Assembly: GCA_034008185.1 (NCBI GenBank) | Contig: CM067084.1 | Coordinates: 14,155,385 to 14,219,384, forward strand | Direction of reading: 5' to 3' | DNA from: Gorsachius magnificus | Lineage: Eukaryota; Chordata; Aves; Pelecaniformes; Ardeidae | DNA length: 64,000 nt | Part shown: positions 40,901-55,146 of the stretch, piece after piece | How the letters are laid out: every line of letters starts with the position of its first letter | Position numbering within the stretch: position 1 is the stretch's first letter | The notes under the pieces: model-generated | What the model was told of the DNA's origin: nothing | Databases searched by the model: none | Seen by the model: the letters and a program-made list of their open reading frames with translations, nothing else | Program-made: the position numbers and the translations under genes

Positions 40901-43900
40901 CTAAGGCCCATGCCTGTGAAAAGCACAGCACCCACAAATGGATATTAATCACCTCCACTCCCACTGATGTCCATTCCGATGGAGATTATGGAGGATCTCT
41001 GAGGCTTGTGCTGATAAATACAGATTTGCAGAGCACTGAAGACACTACTGAGTCACCTCAGGTATTCATTAATATTTGCACATTATACATTAATACCTGG
41101 CTGGTCTGGCAAGTCTTACTGCGATTTTAACACAGTTGTCACAGGGCACGCTTATATACTTAAAGGTTGTTAAAAATAAGTATTGTATTATTTCCAGGCA
41201 GATCTCTACTAAATATGACAGTTAACTTGTTAGGAATGTCTAATGGGGGAATATCTGTTAATTTTACACTTCCCTCCTCCTTGGTTACAGTTTCCCCATC
41301 CTCCCAAACATACCCCCAACAGCTATCCAAGTGGCTGAGAGATCTGTTCAAAATTGATATGTACCATTGGGAACATCAAGGAAGCCTCTCCTGAATTTCT
41401 CAGAGCAAAATGAAGCTGACAGACTGATAAGGCCACAAGAGAGGATGCAAAATTTTATCTACTGGAACCAAATCTGCAAAGCATTACAATAATTACTCCC
41501 AAACTGGAATGGGCGTAAGGTATGGAGCTGCCGTGTATCTGATAAGCCTTAAATATGTATACATTTCCAAATTAGGCAACTCCCTGATTAGCAAGAAATG
41601 CTGTGCGGCTATTCTAAATTACATTAACTCCCCCAGCTCACCTAGCAAGTACAACTGACTGCTTGATATAAATCTCTAAGACATCTGCAAATAACTAAAC
41701 AGCTGTCTGCACTTCTCTCAGCCTGCACTGGTAGCAGACATCAAGTAAAACACAGTTAGGAAGAGACAGCATCTGTGTTTTAAAGGGTTTGGGTGGTCAA
41801 CTCTTCCTCATGTGAAAGGGGAACAGCGTCCACTGGAAGTTGAGAGGCCCCCTTGCTTCCTACTGTGATGCAGCCATGCCTGATAACCCAGCCAATCTAG
41901 GCAGAGAAATGTAAAATAATTAAAGCATCTCTTTTAATAGGTATTTATAAAGCACCTGTTTTATGAAACATACAAAGTTTATATCTTATATTTACAATTA
42001 TAAATAAAAACACCTTGACTATTCACAGTGCTACAGGAGGGCATAAGATCCCCCAGGATTACCACAGTAACATTCTTTGTAATAAATCCCTGGGCTACAT
42101 TGGATGCTTCTACCTTTTTCATAGATGACATTTACTTATAAAACCACTTTCAATCACATTTAGTCAAAGTGCTCACCTTCTGGCCCATTCTTAGCAAGAA
42201 CTAAAGATGAGCCTAACTATAACCATTTGTGCAAACATTGTCTTGAACGGAGACATGAAGCATTCTCCAAATTACCTTAATGTAATGGTGGCATTAGAAA
42301 TAATGTCTAACCTAAATTTTAAAATACCTGTTAGTGAGTCTTATGACAGCAAAATCACCACCTTAGTAAAGTGAGAACTGATTTTTAAGTATCAGTCTCA
42401 TTTGCAAGGTGGAGATTTTAGGAGTTGCCATATGGGTCTAGGTGAGACACAGTTACACTTGCCTCCCTGCTATCGTTACTACCAAACACTCTATCGCTTT
42501 CCATATGCACAATAGCTCCTGTTCTGCAGGCTAATCCATAACAGATTTGGCTAGTCAGAGCCAAAGACAACAGCTTTGCGATAAAATTAGCAGAATTGTC
42601 TTTGCATTGGTGAAAAATGTTTCTGGTCTACGGACAAAAAAAATAAATTGTCCAGAAAAGACCAACAGCAGTCATCGTGCTGACTGAGCACAGTATTGGG
42701 TGAGAACTAAGAACAGATTTTACACATCAAATGTATAAGATAATCAGTAGAAGGTATCCTATACTAAAAATTCAGCACTCACTTTGTTATTTTTCATAAG
42801 TCTAATAGCAGAAAGATGGTTATATGAATTAGTTAACAGGAATGAAGCCCTTAATTATTGGAGAAAGGAGTGATAGATGATGTGTGTTTAGAAACCAGAT
42901 AATATCAATTCTCTGTTACCAAAAATTTGCTTGAATTACCAACCATTAGAAATCATAAATTCAGAAAAAAGTTATATGGTCATATTTTTGTCTTAGATAT
43001 AGGCTATAGACTCTCATAAATTGCATCTCAAGAAATTCTGGTTAATAGACTCAGACAGAAAAAAAAAGAACTCTCTGGGACTCGGATAAAGAAAAGAGAA
43101 TGTCTCTAGAGGAAAAAGAAACCCTAGAAAAATGAAATTTTCCTATGTGGTTTCTTAAGCAGGGGTTAGCAGGCCAGGGGAGTGAAAAGGCCAGGTGAGC
43201 TCTCTGAAGAATCAATACGCACTAGAGGATCCCGACTGCCTTAGACATAGCTCATTACTTCCCTGTGCAGTTAAGCTGTTTGGTAGCTTTCTCTAATCCA
43301 CCTATGGATCCAGCTGGGCAATATTCTGTGAGCAGTACAGTCCCTCACACTCAAACACACTTAAGCAACATGCAAAACTGCTAAAGGCAACTAGAAAATG
43401 TACAAGCTCAAACCGAGCACAAGGTGACCAAGATCCTCATCATCTCAGGGAATGTCCCCACCACCTGTAAAGGCAGCAAAGAAGGACCAGAACAAACAGC
43501 AATGAGGCAGCAAACAAGAGAACATCAAAGATCATGACACTGGGTACCAGCAAGATATGGGAGTCAGTACAGAACTGAAATGGGGATTAAGATATATGGA
43601 TTAGTCAAGTAAGTTTCATAGTCCCTGAGAGGAAGAATGTCTCCCCGGTGATGATGCCACAGGGGTCACAAGCTACTTCCATGGCCATTTCCCATCAACA
43701 TGAGTTCACCTCTCCAGGATTCAGGTTCATTCACATGACTTTCATCTAATGGCCATTTTATCCGTTTCTCTGGCAAAATGAATGACAGCACTATTGGCTT
43801 TTGAAGTATTTCATCCCCATCTGCTATACCTTTGCTGCTCTGTGTTGCATTTAACCATGATACTCCCTTGTGCTGGCATTCAACATTTACAGAGAAGTTT

Positions 43901-45535
43901 TGGAAGAGAAAGGCTTTCAACTTCTTTTACAATGAGAGACAGATGCTCCAGAAAATGCTTGTTTTGTGGAGGCTTACAGGCAGCTCTCTGCATTTGTTGG
44001 CTATCTTCAGACACAAAAAATAGGAAGTCGTTCAGACTATGCTTTTCTTGCAAGTGCATTTTCTTGCAGCTTCCTCTTCTATAAGCAAGAGTCACAAAGA
44101 AATAATTAACTGACATTGGTTCGTCACTGTCACCCAGCTAAGTTCTTCCCAGGTGATAAAGGACATGCTATGCAGAGATCCCATCTTGAAAAGCTGATGA
44201 TTTAGGCCATAGGGTTTACCTCTGCCCGCTGTGCAGAGCTTCTGCGGAGCGTCTGCCACAGCTGCTCTGACAGCCTCCAAGTGTGGAAAAGAGTTGGGTG
44301 GAGGTTCCAGAAAGGTACAGTCCCCAAAACCATAAAGAACTACCACGATCACCTTCTCTAGCCTTCCTTGTACACATACTATCACAATTTTCCCAGAGAA
44401 TGGGGTATGATTTTTCCAGGATGGCACTTTCAGAGAGCTATTCAAGCCCATTCAAAGAACATTAAGTTACAGGCAACCATTTAGGAAATTGCATCTTACT
44501 ACAAGCCTGAATTTGTCTCACTTCCACTGACAACTACCGCCTCTTGTTATACCTTTGTCTACGAGGGCAATCTTTTAACTCATAACAAGCATCATTCCCA
44601 TGTGCATCGAGACACAGTGCTAAAGTCATGTCGAGCCTGTTGGTTAGGATGTGTACACACACAGCAAGGGCCAAAGACCTTATAGCTTAGGGCCTGCCCT
44701 GTGGGAAGCCAGAAAGCTGTTGGCGCACTATCACAGGGAAAAGAAATTCAGCATCGCAAACCTGAGTTCAATTACTTTAAATAACACTTCTAATCAAATG
44801 CATGCATTGGTTCCTGGAGAAGCGTAACATTTGAGTTGGGAAGAAGTCAGGTCTGTGCTCTGGGGTGGAACTAGTGTCTAAAGCTGGTAGAAGCTGATTA
44901 AAATGTAATATCTCATCAAAAAAGGAAAGGGAAACCAAACTGTTCTGAACCTGAAATTCCGAGACATTAAATATTTACTAAAATAAAATCTTTCTTCAAA
45001 TTCAGAACTCTAAGAGCTTTTCTGAAGAGCAAAAACTTTCCAAAGCAGTTTTTTGTTGAAAATCAATTTCACTACTAAAAAAAATTTGATGGAAAAATTC
45101 CCAGTCAGTTTTTTCTAGCACCTGGTGGGGGAAACTTAATCTTCTTCTGCAAAGGCATGAAAGAGCAGGATCTGCCTCTTTACGTAGAGAGGGACCACAA
45201 TTTAGTCTTTTAAGAATTCATGAAAAAACCTGAGAAGCGTTCCGCACAAAGCCATTCTAGGCACAGCAAGCATGCTCTGCCTGATGGGCAGTCTTCTGCT
45301 CACCGACAGCACCGCCACGCTCCCTGCCCGCTGGTGTCCCGCTCCCTGGGCTGACCCAGGGCAGCAGGCAGCACTCAGCAGGTGCTCTTTAAACCCAGGG
45401 TCAGCTGCAAAGGAAAAGCAACCAGAAGAGCATAACCCTGCGCTGCTTCCCCTCACAGTTGATTCTGTATGTAAAGCAATAGCCTTTGGCTATTTTTGTC
45501 AACGTGGTAAGGGGTGGGGAGAAAGGAAAAGCAAA

Positions 45536-45580
45536 ACAAACAAAAAACCAACCAAACAAAAAAACCCAAACCCCAAACTA
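45536..45580. repeat. A/C-rich low-complexity tract
   Basis: AAACAAAC, CCAACC and CCCAAACC units without G, similar to the tract at 17008. Confidence 0.75.
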
Positions 45581-45696
45581 GAAGAGATGAGAAATAGGTG
45601 CAGAGCACTTAAAGGGAAAAGTGAAGACGACCATAAAAAACAATGGGTGAGAAGTCCAAGGGAAAGATTTATTGGAAGTGTGAAAGTAATTATATT

Positions 45697-45737
45697 CCCC
45701 CCCCAGAAAAAAAAAAAAAGAAAAAAAGAAAAAAAAA
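45697..45737. repeat. C8 followed by A-rich (GAAA) tract
   Basis: A run of eight C, AG, then about 30 A interrupted by two G. Low complexity; it produces a lysine-rich end of a spurious forward open frame. Confidence 0.8.
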
Positions 45738-48700
45738 CCTAAGTAGGAAATTAAGAGGATTGAAGGAAAAATAAGGCAAGAGAAGGACATCAAAGGCAAT
45801 ATTATAAGAAGACATAATGGATTTTACTCAGACAGCTCCTCGTCTTCCAGCATGAAAAGTCTTGATATAGTATTTAGTATAAAGGTATGAATTTTACGGA
45901 CAACCAGATGGTACTTCAAACACACGGATATATAAAGAGCGGTAAGAGACCAGGCACAGAGATTACACAATCTTGCGAAAGCTGCCTTACTCAAGGAACA
46001 TGATGCTGACAGGTAAAACTAGGAGACAGTGAGCATATAATAAAAGCTTAAAAAGGCACAAGAGGGGAAAGCATATTCTGAACAAGTATAAGAAGCAATC
46101 AGGAATCAGATGACAGTATCAGACTGTTCTGTTGGGGTTTTTTTGAGTACACAGACTTGCCCCAGAAATATGGCCAAAGATTTAAGATTCTCTTATACAG
46201 AGCCTTCTGAAAGGGCAAAGGAAAAGCAGAAATGTATTTCTGTCTTCTAACAGATAATACTGAAATGGAAAAGGAAAAAGAACACTAACATGAAAACGTT
46301 AGCATAGCATCACAGGATGTAAAACCAGAGAGATCTTTATCAGATACTGATATAGAACTCTTGCAGAATTGGAAAAATCCAAAAACTCTTGTGTAGTGAA
46401 ACTTGTTAAGACACCCAAAGCTTTGATCACGAGGAACTGGACTTGCTCTGCTGGTATGACAGTAACAGCTAGGTGCAAAAGCTTCTCAAGTGCTCCACAA
46501 ATCAATTGAAGCAAAACAATAAAACCATACAGCTTATTGTACTGGGTCCAAAACCCAGCCAACCCACAACACATATTCGACTAATGTGGATGCATTTTAC
46601 AGTAATCTTAAGGTTAGACATATATATTAACTAAAGATGAGTCTACTTACTAGGCTCTTGAGTCCATTCTTAGTCCTGCTGTGCAACGTCAGACACATTC
46701 AACACAATATAACAGTGACTGTGCTAGAAATGAATTTTTGACAAGGACTGCAAGATCAAGCAATAAACAGAAGAGTGCAGTTTAATGATGTGTGATTTAT
46801 AAAGCTGGAAGCCAGAGATTAATGTGATGCATAATTCTCTTTAAAATACATATATTATCTGGTGAGATATTCTTACAATGACCTGCAAAAAAAAAGAGAT
46901 ACCTTGTAAGGAGAGATTTGAACAGTAAGAGGCAAACCAAAAAGCATATAAAAAGGGAGGAAGCCCAAGGTATGGAACAAATTATGAATAATAATATCCT
47001 ATATAATTAAGCCAATGTTCAGGAAGGGACAAATGGCGATGGTTCATAGACAACTATGTCAGTAGTAGGGGGCCATCTTGGTAGAAGAGCACACAGGGAG
47101 AACTGCTTTGTTATGGAGCACCCCCCTGTCAGGGGTCCTCTCTTGTGATAAAGGCTTCAAGACACTATGGAATATAAATTAATTTTAAAAAGCTACGTCT
47201 CATTAAGTGTGCAGCGCAAGGGAGCACTTGCCAACTCATCCTATTCCATGTATCCCTAGAGGAACTACATTCCCATGCAGATGTAATGCTTCTATCTGTT
47301 TTTAAGGAGTATAAAACATATACTCAAACCAGGACTCCTTTACATGGCCATAATTTACATTTCTGTGTTTTCGGAACTAAGAATATAAACATTTTTTTTC
47401 TCTCCAGTTTTGTCTCAAACTGAAAATAAGGTTAAGATAAATGGGCTACCTTTCCAATTTACAGCAGGGAATATCACATGCATAAACACAGTTAAACAAC
47501 AAATTTGAGATTGAAACTCTGACAGACCCTTAGGTCTAGCAGTATAATTGAATATCACTATGATTATACTGTCAGAAGCAAATGAACACACTTCACTTTA
47601 CTGATGTTATTTATAAGTCACTCTTGAGAGGGAAAAAAAGTGAACAATTATTTGAAAAAGCTTTTATATCTTTAAGTAGCAAAGAATCAAAACACTAGCT
47701 TTTCAAATTTCAATGAAGAATAGCAATAAAACAAACAGGTTAATCTTTTCATCACCTCCTTCAGTTCTCCTCAGTTCAGTTTTCTAAGGTTTATCTCAAA
47801 TAATTTACTGAAGAGGGGCCAAAAAAAATAATGTCCTTGTTAAGCCTCTCTTGTAAAACACAGCTGCATAGTACTGTTGTTTCATAAGCAAACCAGTCTT
47901 TACAACCTTTCTCCATCTACGAGAACAGGTGAAAGAAGAGGTGTTTCCACTCATCCATTTTCACACTAAAAACCGTTGTTTCCACCAGGGTGGTAAGTTC
48001 ACCTAAATCAGTAATTTTCAACCTATCCTGGCTGGAGAATTACTTCTAAGAGGTCCACAAAATGCACTGAGGAGCAGCAAGCCTATTATTGATGAGCTTC
48101 AAGTCACAGAAAATTCATTAGCAGACTTGTAGGTTTATGAAGCCTGGCATTCACTAATGTGGGCAGTGGGTCAGACAGCAGGTATAAAGCTGGTAGATTT
48201 AATACAGTGCATTTTAAAAGTTGAGGTTTCACCTAAGTGATTTGGGTTTTCTCCTCCAGGTTACAGAAATTGTAGTTATTAATAGAGTTACCTTCCCAGA
48301 TACTACATCTAAACACCCTCATGAACAAGTAGGGTACCCTAGGGGGGTCCTTGGCCCCTGCTCATCCATGTTCAGGACCTGGTCAAACTGCGCAGTGGGT
48401 GACATGCAGCCCATCCACCTAGATTTCTCTTCCAGAGAAACCAAAACACTCTGGGGTAAAATGAGGAGAGAGCTGGGCACTAATGAAGCCCTGGGTCACA
48501 GCCCACTATGGTATCAGCAGAGCAAGCCTGCTTGGACATAACCAATTACAAAATATTTTGTCTCCCCTTTCATCTTGCAATTGCCATACACTCCCCTAAA
48601 CTGTGCGATACGATGGACACAGTTGGTTTTAAACCTTATCACTTAGCAGTTATGCCTCTGCCAAGATGACTTTGTGGAAATTACGAGAATTAAATATTAT

Positions 48701-51700
48701 TGCAAGATATAGTATTACTATTTCACATCCTCCTATGTTTTATACCTCTTGCCTCAGCACCATTCTGCTGCTTACGTAGACTGCATTTGGTTCAGAAGCA
48801 CCCCGAGATTCTTTCCTTTGCAAGATGCTAAGCAAAAAGCGCTGTGACAGTAGTAGATGGTAACCCTACAGGAAGCAGTCCTGCCTTAGCAAGGTGGCAG
48901 ATTACATGGACTACTTGGTCTTTTCCGTATCTGATTTCTACGAGTCAATGATCGTATTGTTCACTCCCTTCTGCACCAAGGAAGTCATCAAGTAACTAGT
49001 ACTCAAAGACAACAGAAAGGGCAGAAGCGGGGCTTGTCTTGAAATGAATGCTGTTTCTGTGCAGGTTAGCTATGCAGAAGTTATTGAGAAGTGGAGAAGT
49101 CATCGGGCTGTCCCTTCATAAAGATCTAACTCTTCAGCAGCCTGGCTCGCGGTGTGGGAAGCCAGAGGTCATTCGAAACGCAGTCATCTCGCATGACAAC
49201 ACACTGCGAGCTCCACCAAACAAGCACGGCAAAATAATGGGTTCTTTTAGTCCTTCGCTTACATGAGAAAAGTAGAAAGTGTCCTCTTCTGTCACCAGGA
49301 AGAGAGGCTCTTAAAGTGCCAACATTGAACTAACTGTAGGTTTCCCTCCCCTTTTGCTCTGGGACGTATCGTGAAGCGGTGCAGCACAGAAATACATCTG
49401 TATGAATTAGCGAGCATCAATGGAGTTAATACGCTAGCCACAGACTGCAACAGTATTCTAATAACCCAAGCTGGCATATACCATTTCAAAGCCAAAATAC
49501 CAATGGGACTAGAACAAACCATCACTTTATCAAAAGCAAGCCGTTCTCCTAAGGACAGTATACCAAAAGGAGGTGCTCCAGATTAACAGGCAGCAGTTAG
49601 AATCGATGTGGATACAGATTCCTTTCTGAGGAAGAGTTTTCTTCTTGCTGTGTCACTTCTTACTGCAGAGGTCTGAAGACAGCACTTGCATGAACATCAT
49701 TGCAAACAAATGCTGCAGATAACGAAAGGGCATGCAGAAATCCAACTGCTTTTGTAATCAGTAAGCTTGGAGGATCAATACAATCTTCGATGAATCGATA
49801 CTTCACCACTTCGTGGGGAAAGCTGTACCTTACAACTTGACCCAAAGCTCAGTGGGCTCACTGCCTTTCCAATGACTGCAATGGGCTCAGAAGGAGATAA
49901 ACAAGCTAGTCGTGAGGGTAAAATACGATGCAAGATTCAACAAGGCAAAAAGCGTCTCATCTAATAACAAAACTCAGTGCCCCAGCACTGAAACGGCTGT
50001 CCCAAGTAGTACCAGAGACTAAGATTATTTTCTTGCTCTAGTCCTTGTAGGTCAAATTCATCCCTTTTAATTCAGCTGAAGCTAAACCAGTTACCTACCA
50101 TCACAAAGTCCCCCCACCGCTTGGCACAACTGAACACATCCACGGCAGACAAGCCTAGCACTGAACCCCAGCAGAACTCGTAGGCAGAAGCGTGGCTCAC
50201 CAGGGAGCGCAGCGGGACAGCCAGTCGGCACCACTGCTGGCTCTAGCCAACGTTACAAATCCTCGGGTTTGATTGATATTGAGAACCAGATTTTCAAAAA
50301 CTACTGAAAGCCAGGCCTACATGATGGATCCAGGAGCTCCTCTGAGTTCCTAAGGATGGCAACACACCCCAGCCATGCCCCAACGGCATGATGGATAAGG
50401 CTCAGAGATGCACTCATCTCCACCTCCCTCCCCCATCGAGCTGGTTTCTATCAGGAATGAATCCTGGGTGCCTAGAAGAGAAAATAATTCTAGCAGGCCC
50501 TGGAAGCCTGAAATCTCCGACCCTCGATTAATTCACATTTAGCCATATGTAAATTCAGCGTGAGTGCTGTCAGCACATCTTCCTCATTAGAATTCAACAA
50601 AAGTTTAGGGAAACGACTGTTTTAGTAAAGGAACAAACGTAGCTACAGTACTGAATTAAGTCTGTAAAGAGAGAAATCTTCTATTTCAGTGTTTAATTTG
50701 CACATCAGTACAAATCTATAGGGGAGCCCAAAGCCAGAACTGCTACCAACACAACTTGAAATATGTAAAAGGCACAACTAGTCATTGATCGTGAAACAAA
50801 AATCTGAGCACAAGGGCAGAAACTGCTATTGAACTGAATGTGCACAGATCAAGGCCAGCCACATTCACAGCGTGTGTGAAGGGACACACCTGGTTTTGCA
50901 GTGGGGTGGCCATGCCCTCCTCATGCAATCTGGCGCACACATGCTGCACTTGAGGGCCAGAGAAGGAGGGAAGAAGTCAGAGTCATCTTAAGAACACATA
51001 TGAGATTCATGTCTCAAAGATACAGTTGACAGTTGCTGCCAGTGTGTACAAGCCATGGCAAAAACCGAGGTGCCTGCCTCTCATTGAAAACAGGCTGTCA
51101 TACGCGCAGCATGCGACTTAAAATTTGTCATAGTATGCACTGGAAAAGCAGAATATGGAGAATGCAGAAGTGCCTGACTCACATATGTTTCCGGTGCAAA
51201 ATGCTTAGGATGCAATTTACTTCACATAATAATGATATCCATTCCGTGAGATATTCTGATGCACCCCAGAATTCAAACTGAATGTTACAAACTGTACTAA
51301 ATACTAAAGATCTGATTTTTACCCACAGATTTATCACGTGAACAATCACACTTAACATCCCTCCCTAACCTCAAGCACCTAACGGGTGTTGACGTTAGAA
51401 GTGGTCAGCCTTGGCTCCCTCAAATCAGAGCTGGAGAGAGGGAAGTTCCCACCTTGAATCATCTTCTGGACGGCTCCCTTACCGTATCTATTCAGAGCTC
51501 ACAGGAAGCGTTGGGACACGTGCTGCAACAAGTAGTGAGAATGCTTCCAATTAATCTGAAGTTATTAAATGTAGACATAGTGGCTAGAACCTTTTCAAAC
51601 CTAAGTAACAGCTAATTTGTTCTGAATAAGAAAAAAGGGCAATCAGAAACCCTAGCCAACACCATGGATTATTCTTCCGGAGGAAAACTAACATTCTTTA

Positions 51701-52687
51701 TAATATTAGAGTACTTTTCCACAAGAAAAGTTGATTTAGGAGAAATAAAAAGCATCTGAAACATAAATTCTGGATGCTTTTGTTCCTTCTCTGGTTAAAA
51801 ATGAATTAAGTCAAAAAGCAAACAAAGTTGGACTCACAGCTCCCGTACCACACTTCAAGCCAATAAAAATAATTATGCCGTTTTGCAAAGGCTGTAGCAG
51901 ATGATGCAAAAGGTAAGCGCGTCCTACCGCGAGAACCACGGAGCTGTGCACTCCCTGCGAAGGCAGATGTCGCGACTCCACCTCACTCTTCTGGGTGTGC
52001 GAGCAGTGACCCAAGTACAAGCTCCCTGAAAGGAAAGGCTTTTGATACGGTGCCTGGGCTGGTTCAAATCGAACACTTGGTCTGTTCTGTCTGGTGCACT
52101 ATACATAAACCCTGGGAAGTTGTATTTGAAGATTTCCACGACAAGCTTTGACAAACCACAAGAAGCTTCCACAAAACCACCCTGGCTTTGACTGGGGGAT
52201 GGGTGGTGAGGGTGTTGGGAGGGGAGGGAGGTCTTCAAATTCAAGAATAGTATCTTGCTACAGTTGCCTATAGATTTTAAAATCAGGAGGCACCATGTTA
52301 GCAAAAGGTCTTTGGCATGCATTGTAGCAGAGAAGGGGAAAAATAATTAAACATACAGCTGTGAGGTAAGATCTTTGGCAGGAGAAAGACAGCTTTGGGA
52401 AGAAAGTGGCAAGGACAAAGCGCTACGGAGTAGCACAAGTAACGTGGTCAAGAGGGGGAATGAAGCACGGGGGTAGAGCTGAAGAAATGAGAGTGGGGGT
52501 GAGAGGAGAAAAAAAAAAAAAGCACAAAGAGGTAAAATGATGGTAAAAGAAAGAAGGCAAAGCATACAGAAAAATGTACTTAAGGAAAAACATCTCTCAT
52601 AGGAGCAATAGTTCTTCAGTTACGGCAGGAGCCACACTGTCATGCAACAGAAAGTTTATTTAAGCTGACATGAAACCTCAACAGCCG

Positions 52688-52707
52688 CCCCCCCCCGCCC
52701 CCCCCCG
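52688..52707. repeat. C9-G-C9-G tract
   Basis: Two runs of nine C split by a single G. On the minus (gene) strand this gives two G9 runs able to form quadruplex structure. Confidence 0.85.
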
Positions 52708-55140
52708 AAAAGAGTAACATTGTATTTCTTTCGACTTTTAAATTGCTTTTTAGGTCATATTTCACCCTCCCCTCCCACCCCCCAAGTATTTTCCAGGATG
52801 GAATTTTCTTCTTCCCACTCCAGGATTTGGCGTGGGTAGAGCATTCGCAGATGCTGCTGAACTCAGAAACCAAGAACCTGATTCATTCTTCCCCTGAATC
52901 TTGCACTATCGTTTAGACTGGGACCAAGCAAACGTCAAAGGCTGCAAGCCAGAAAGATAATTTTACACAGCTTGTACATTCACTTTGTCCCAGTGCAACG
53001 GCAGTACAATAGGAAGAGTAAAGAGAAATCCAGTTCTGAATCCCTGCTAGTCTGTTAAGTATTTGTTTAAGAATAATTATTTTCCCTCCTGTTCCAGCAG
53101 ACTTACGCTCTGAAACTCCTCTGAGTACTCCTCTGTATGCAGAGGGCAGGTTTTCCCTAAGGTAAGACCAACAACCATTTTTTCAACTTTACAGAACAAA
53201 AATCCTTAAAACGGAGACCACCTCATAGAATCGATCGACAACAAAGCCCTTCAGTCTCACTAACTGTGTTCAACAAGTCCAGATTATTTTCTGTGAGTTT
53301 CCTTTCATTTCAGCCTCTGGTAACTGTACAATCACACCGCTGGGTATCAATTCAAGTACTCAAAAAGGATTCTCAGAATAAACTGTAAAGAGTCATATGA
53401 CATAAAAGAAGCTGCTCCCAAGATAAGTGATTCAGTGTTCATAGTTTTGAAAGCTGAGGCCACTTTCAGTAAGAAAGATTCCCTGCTTACTTCATTTTAG
53501 ACTTTAAACCAAACAAAAGCTGTAACATTTTAAAAGGTTAGACACAGTTTTTACTCCCACTGTTTCTTAATAAAACACCATTTGTGTGGGAAACCAGCTT
53601 AGTGCATACTTTAAAAACAGGCAAAGCATTAATTGATCCAACATGTTGGCAGTTTCAGAGAAACTCACTAGACAAGACCAAGCGACGCATCTTAAGTTTT
53701 GAAACAGCCTGAGCTTGACTTTAAGGGTGCGTAAGCATGCCGAGCTCCTATTACTTTATACTGCTTAGTGTATAATCTGTGATGCTTAGAGTACCAAGAA
53801 GTATAATCTGAACAGCTACTAAACCACATGCAGGTTATAAAGCACAGTTTTAAGTAGCTCAAGAGGTTATGAGTTCCTTGTCTCACAAAACCAATGGAAA
53901 ATGCTAAAAAAACCCCATCTCCCACCAGTCCTACCAAAGAAATGTGAATTTGCCCAAATAAACGGTTAATCTCTTAAAGAGGCTGCACACAGGAGGTTCC
54001 AAAAGCGCTACTTCTGCATCAGCAGTATTATAGCGTTATAGTCAGGCAACAAATTGTTTTTCAGCACATACATGTTAGCTAGTCTACTGTGGAAATTTAA
54101 AATGTCATTAGAATAACATCTTCTTTTGCAGCCTTTCTGTGTTTCAATTTGCCCCTAACTCTGCTAAGATTCAACTGGCATGAAACAGCTGGGCACAATT
54201 AGTTACTGGACGCAAACCAAACTGAGGTTTCACAATAGGTGGCATTTTAGTCTCCGTGGCATAGGCTGCTGGTATAAAAGACCAGTGACCCCTGGCAGAA
54301 AACACCCGTCCCTAAATATAAATCTGGTGATCTGTTTTTAAAACGGCTTTATTTCAGATCAAACGCTGTTACAAAACCAGGGCTTTTTGTGGGAATAAGC
54401 CGAGGCTTGGGTTGTTTCGATGACTGGATTTCTGCTTGGTTCTAGTCGACGAGCACATACTGGGACCCAAGCACCCATGCGCTGACACTGCGAGCACAAA
54501 CTCCATCAGAGTGTTCACCTGGGAGAGCGATGCCCCACCCCACCCCAGTCCTGGAGAAAATATCTCCTGTTCTCACCAAATCAGATACTTGGCATTCCTG
54601 CTCGATCCCACATCTTTTGCACGATCATAGGCAAGACAGTGGACATCGTGTTCCCTACTTTATCGCTCCTCCTGATAAGCCTGCACCATAAACACGCTTC
54701 TCCCTTTCTGAAGGTCTCAATCACAACTGACCCCAGACGGCACCTGCCAGAGGATCCTCAGGACACCACAAAACATCAGTGCCCTGCAGCGGGCTCGGGG
54801 TCCCATCCATTCCTCCGACTAGACCCAAACTTTACCTCTCCCAAACTTTTCCACCCCTGAAGCACCGGCATGTGCTGCTGCTAGTGGCACATCCGTCCTT
54901 CGCTAACGCAGCACGGAGAGGTGCTGCTCCACGGCTGCCGGCACGCGCGCCCACCGCCCGGCGAGGCCTGCCGCCCACGCTGCTCCCCGCCAGGAGGTGC
55001 GAGGACACCTTCACCCCCAGCAGCTCCTGCCCCAAGGATGCGGGATGGCAGGGTGCTGCCGCGCACAGGGAAACAGGGCCCATCCGCCCAGCCAGCGCGG
55101 ACCTCGGGGTGCGCCCAGGGAGGGCGGGCAGGGTGCCAGG

Positions 55141-55146
55141 GCTCAC
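55141..55146 (-). other. RNF150: Splice donor of RNF150 intron 1
   Basis: On the minus strand the exon ends GCAG and the intron begins GTGAGC, a near-perfect U1 match. The coding frame stays open into the intron as far as a stop at 54881, so retention would add about 88 unrelated residues. Homology to the family stops exactly at this GT, which fixes the boundary. Confidence 0.9.

Larger units (their letters stand above)
30214..54879. other. Gene-free intronic stretch adjoining the CpG island
   Basis: About 24.7 kb with no exon and no transposon that I can recognise. It holds an AT dinucleotide run (34305-34329), a two-copy tandem repeat (36623-36687), a perfect hairpin (37874-37905) and T15 (40680-40694). 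It also holds A/C and A-rich tracts (45536-45737) and a C9GC9G motif (52688-52707). Complex TAAT-rich segments occur near 38480-38600, 41560-41760 and 50510-50590. Confidence 0.5.
1..55146 (-). other. RNF150: RNF150 intron 1 (partial, 3' part outside window)
   Basis: Everything below the splice donor is read as intron 1, because the gene runs on the minus strand and no later RNF150 exon appears. I looked for the second half of the PA domain, the membrane helix and a Cys/His RING on the minus strand and found none. In mammals this gene is very large with long introns, so an intron of more than 55 kb is plausible. Individual repeats and tracts are listed separately. Confidence 0.75.

Noticed and set aside
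45272..45742. 156-codon plus-strand open frame
   Set aside because: The second half is the A/C and A-rich tract read as a Lys-rich tail, and the first half is unrecognised. No sign of a real protein.
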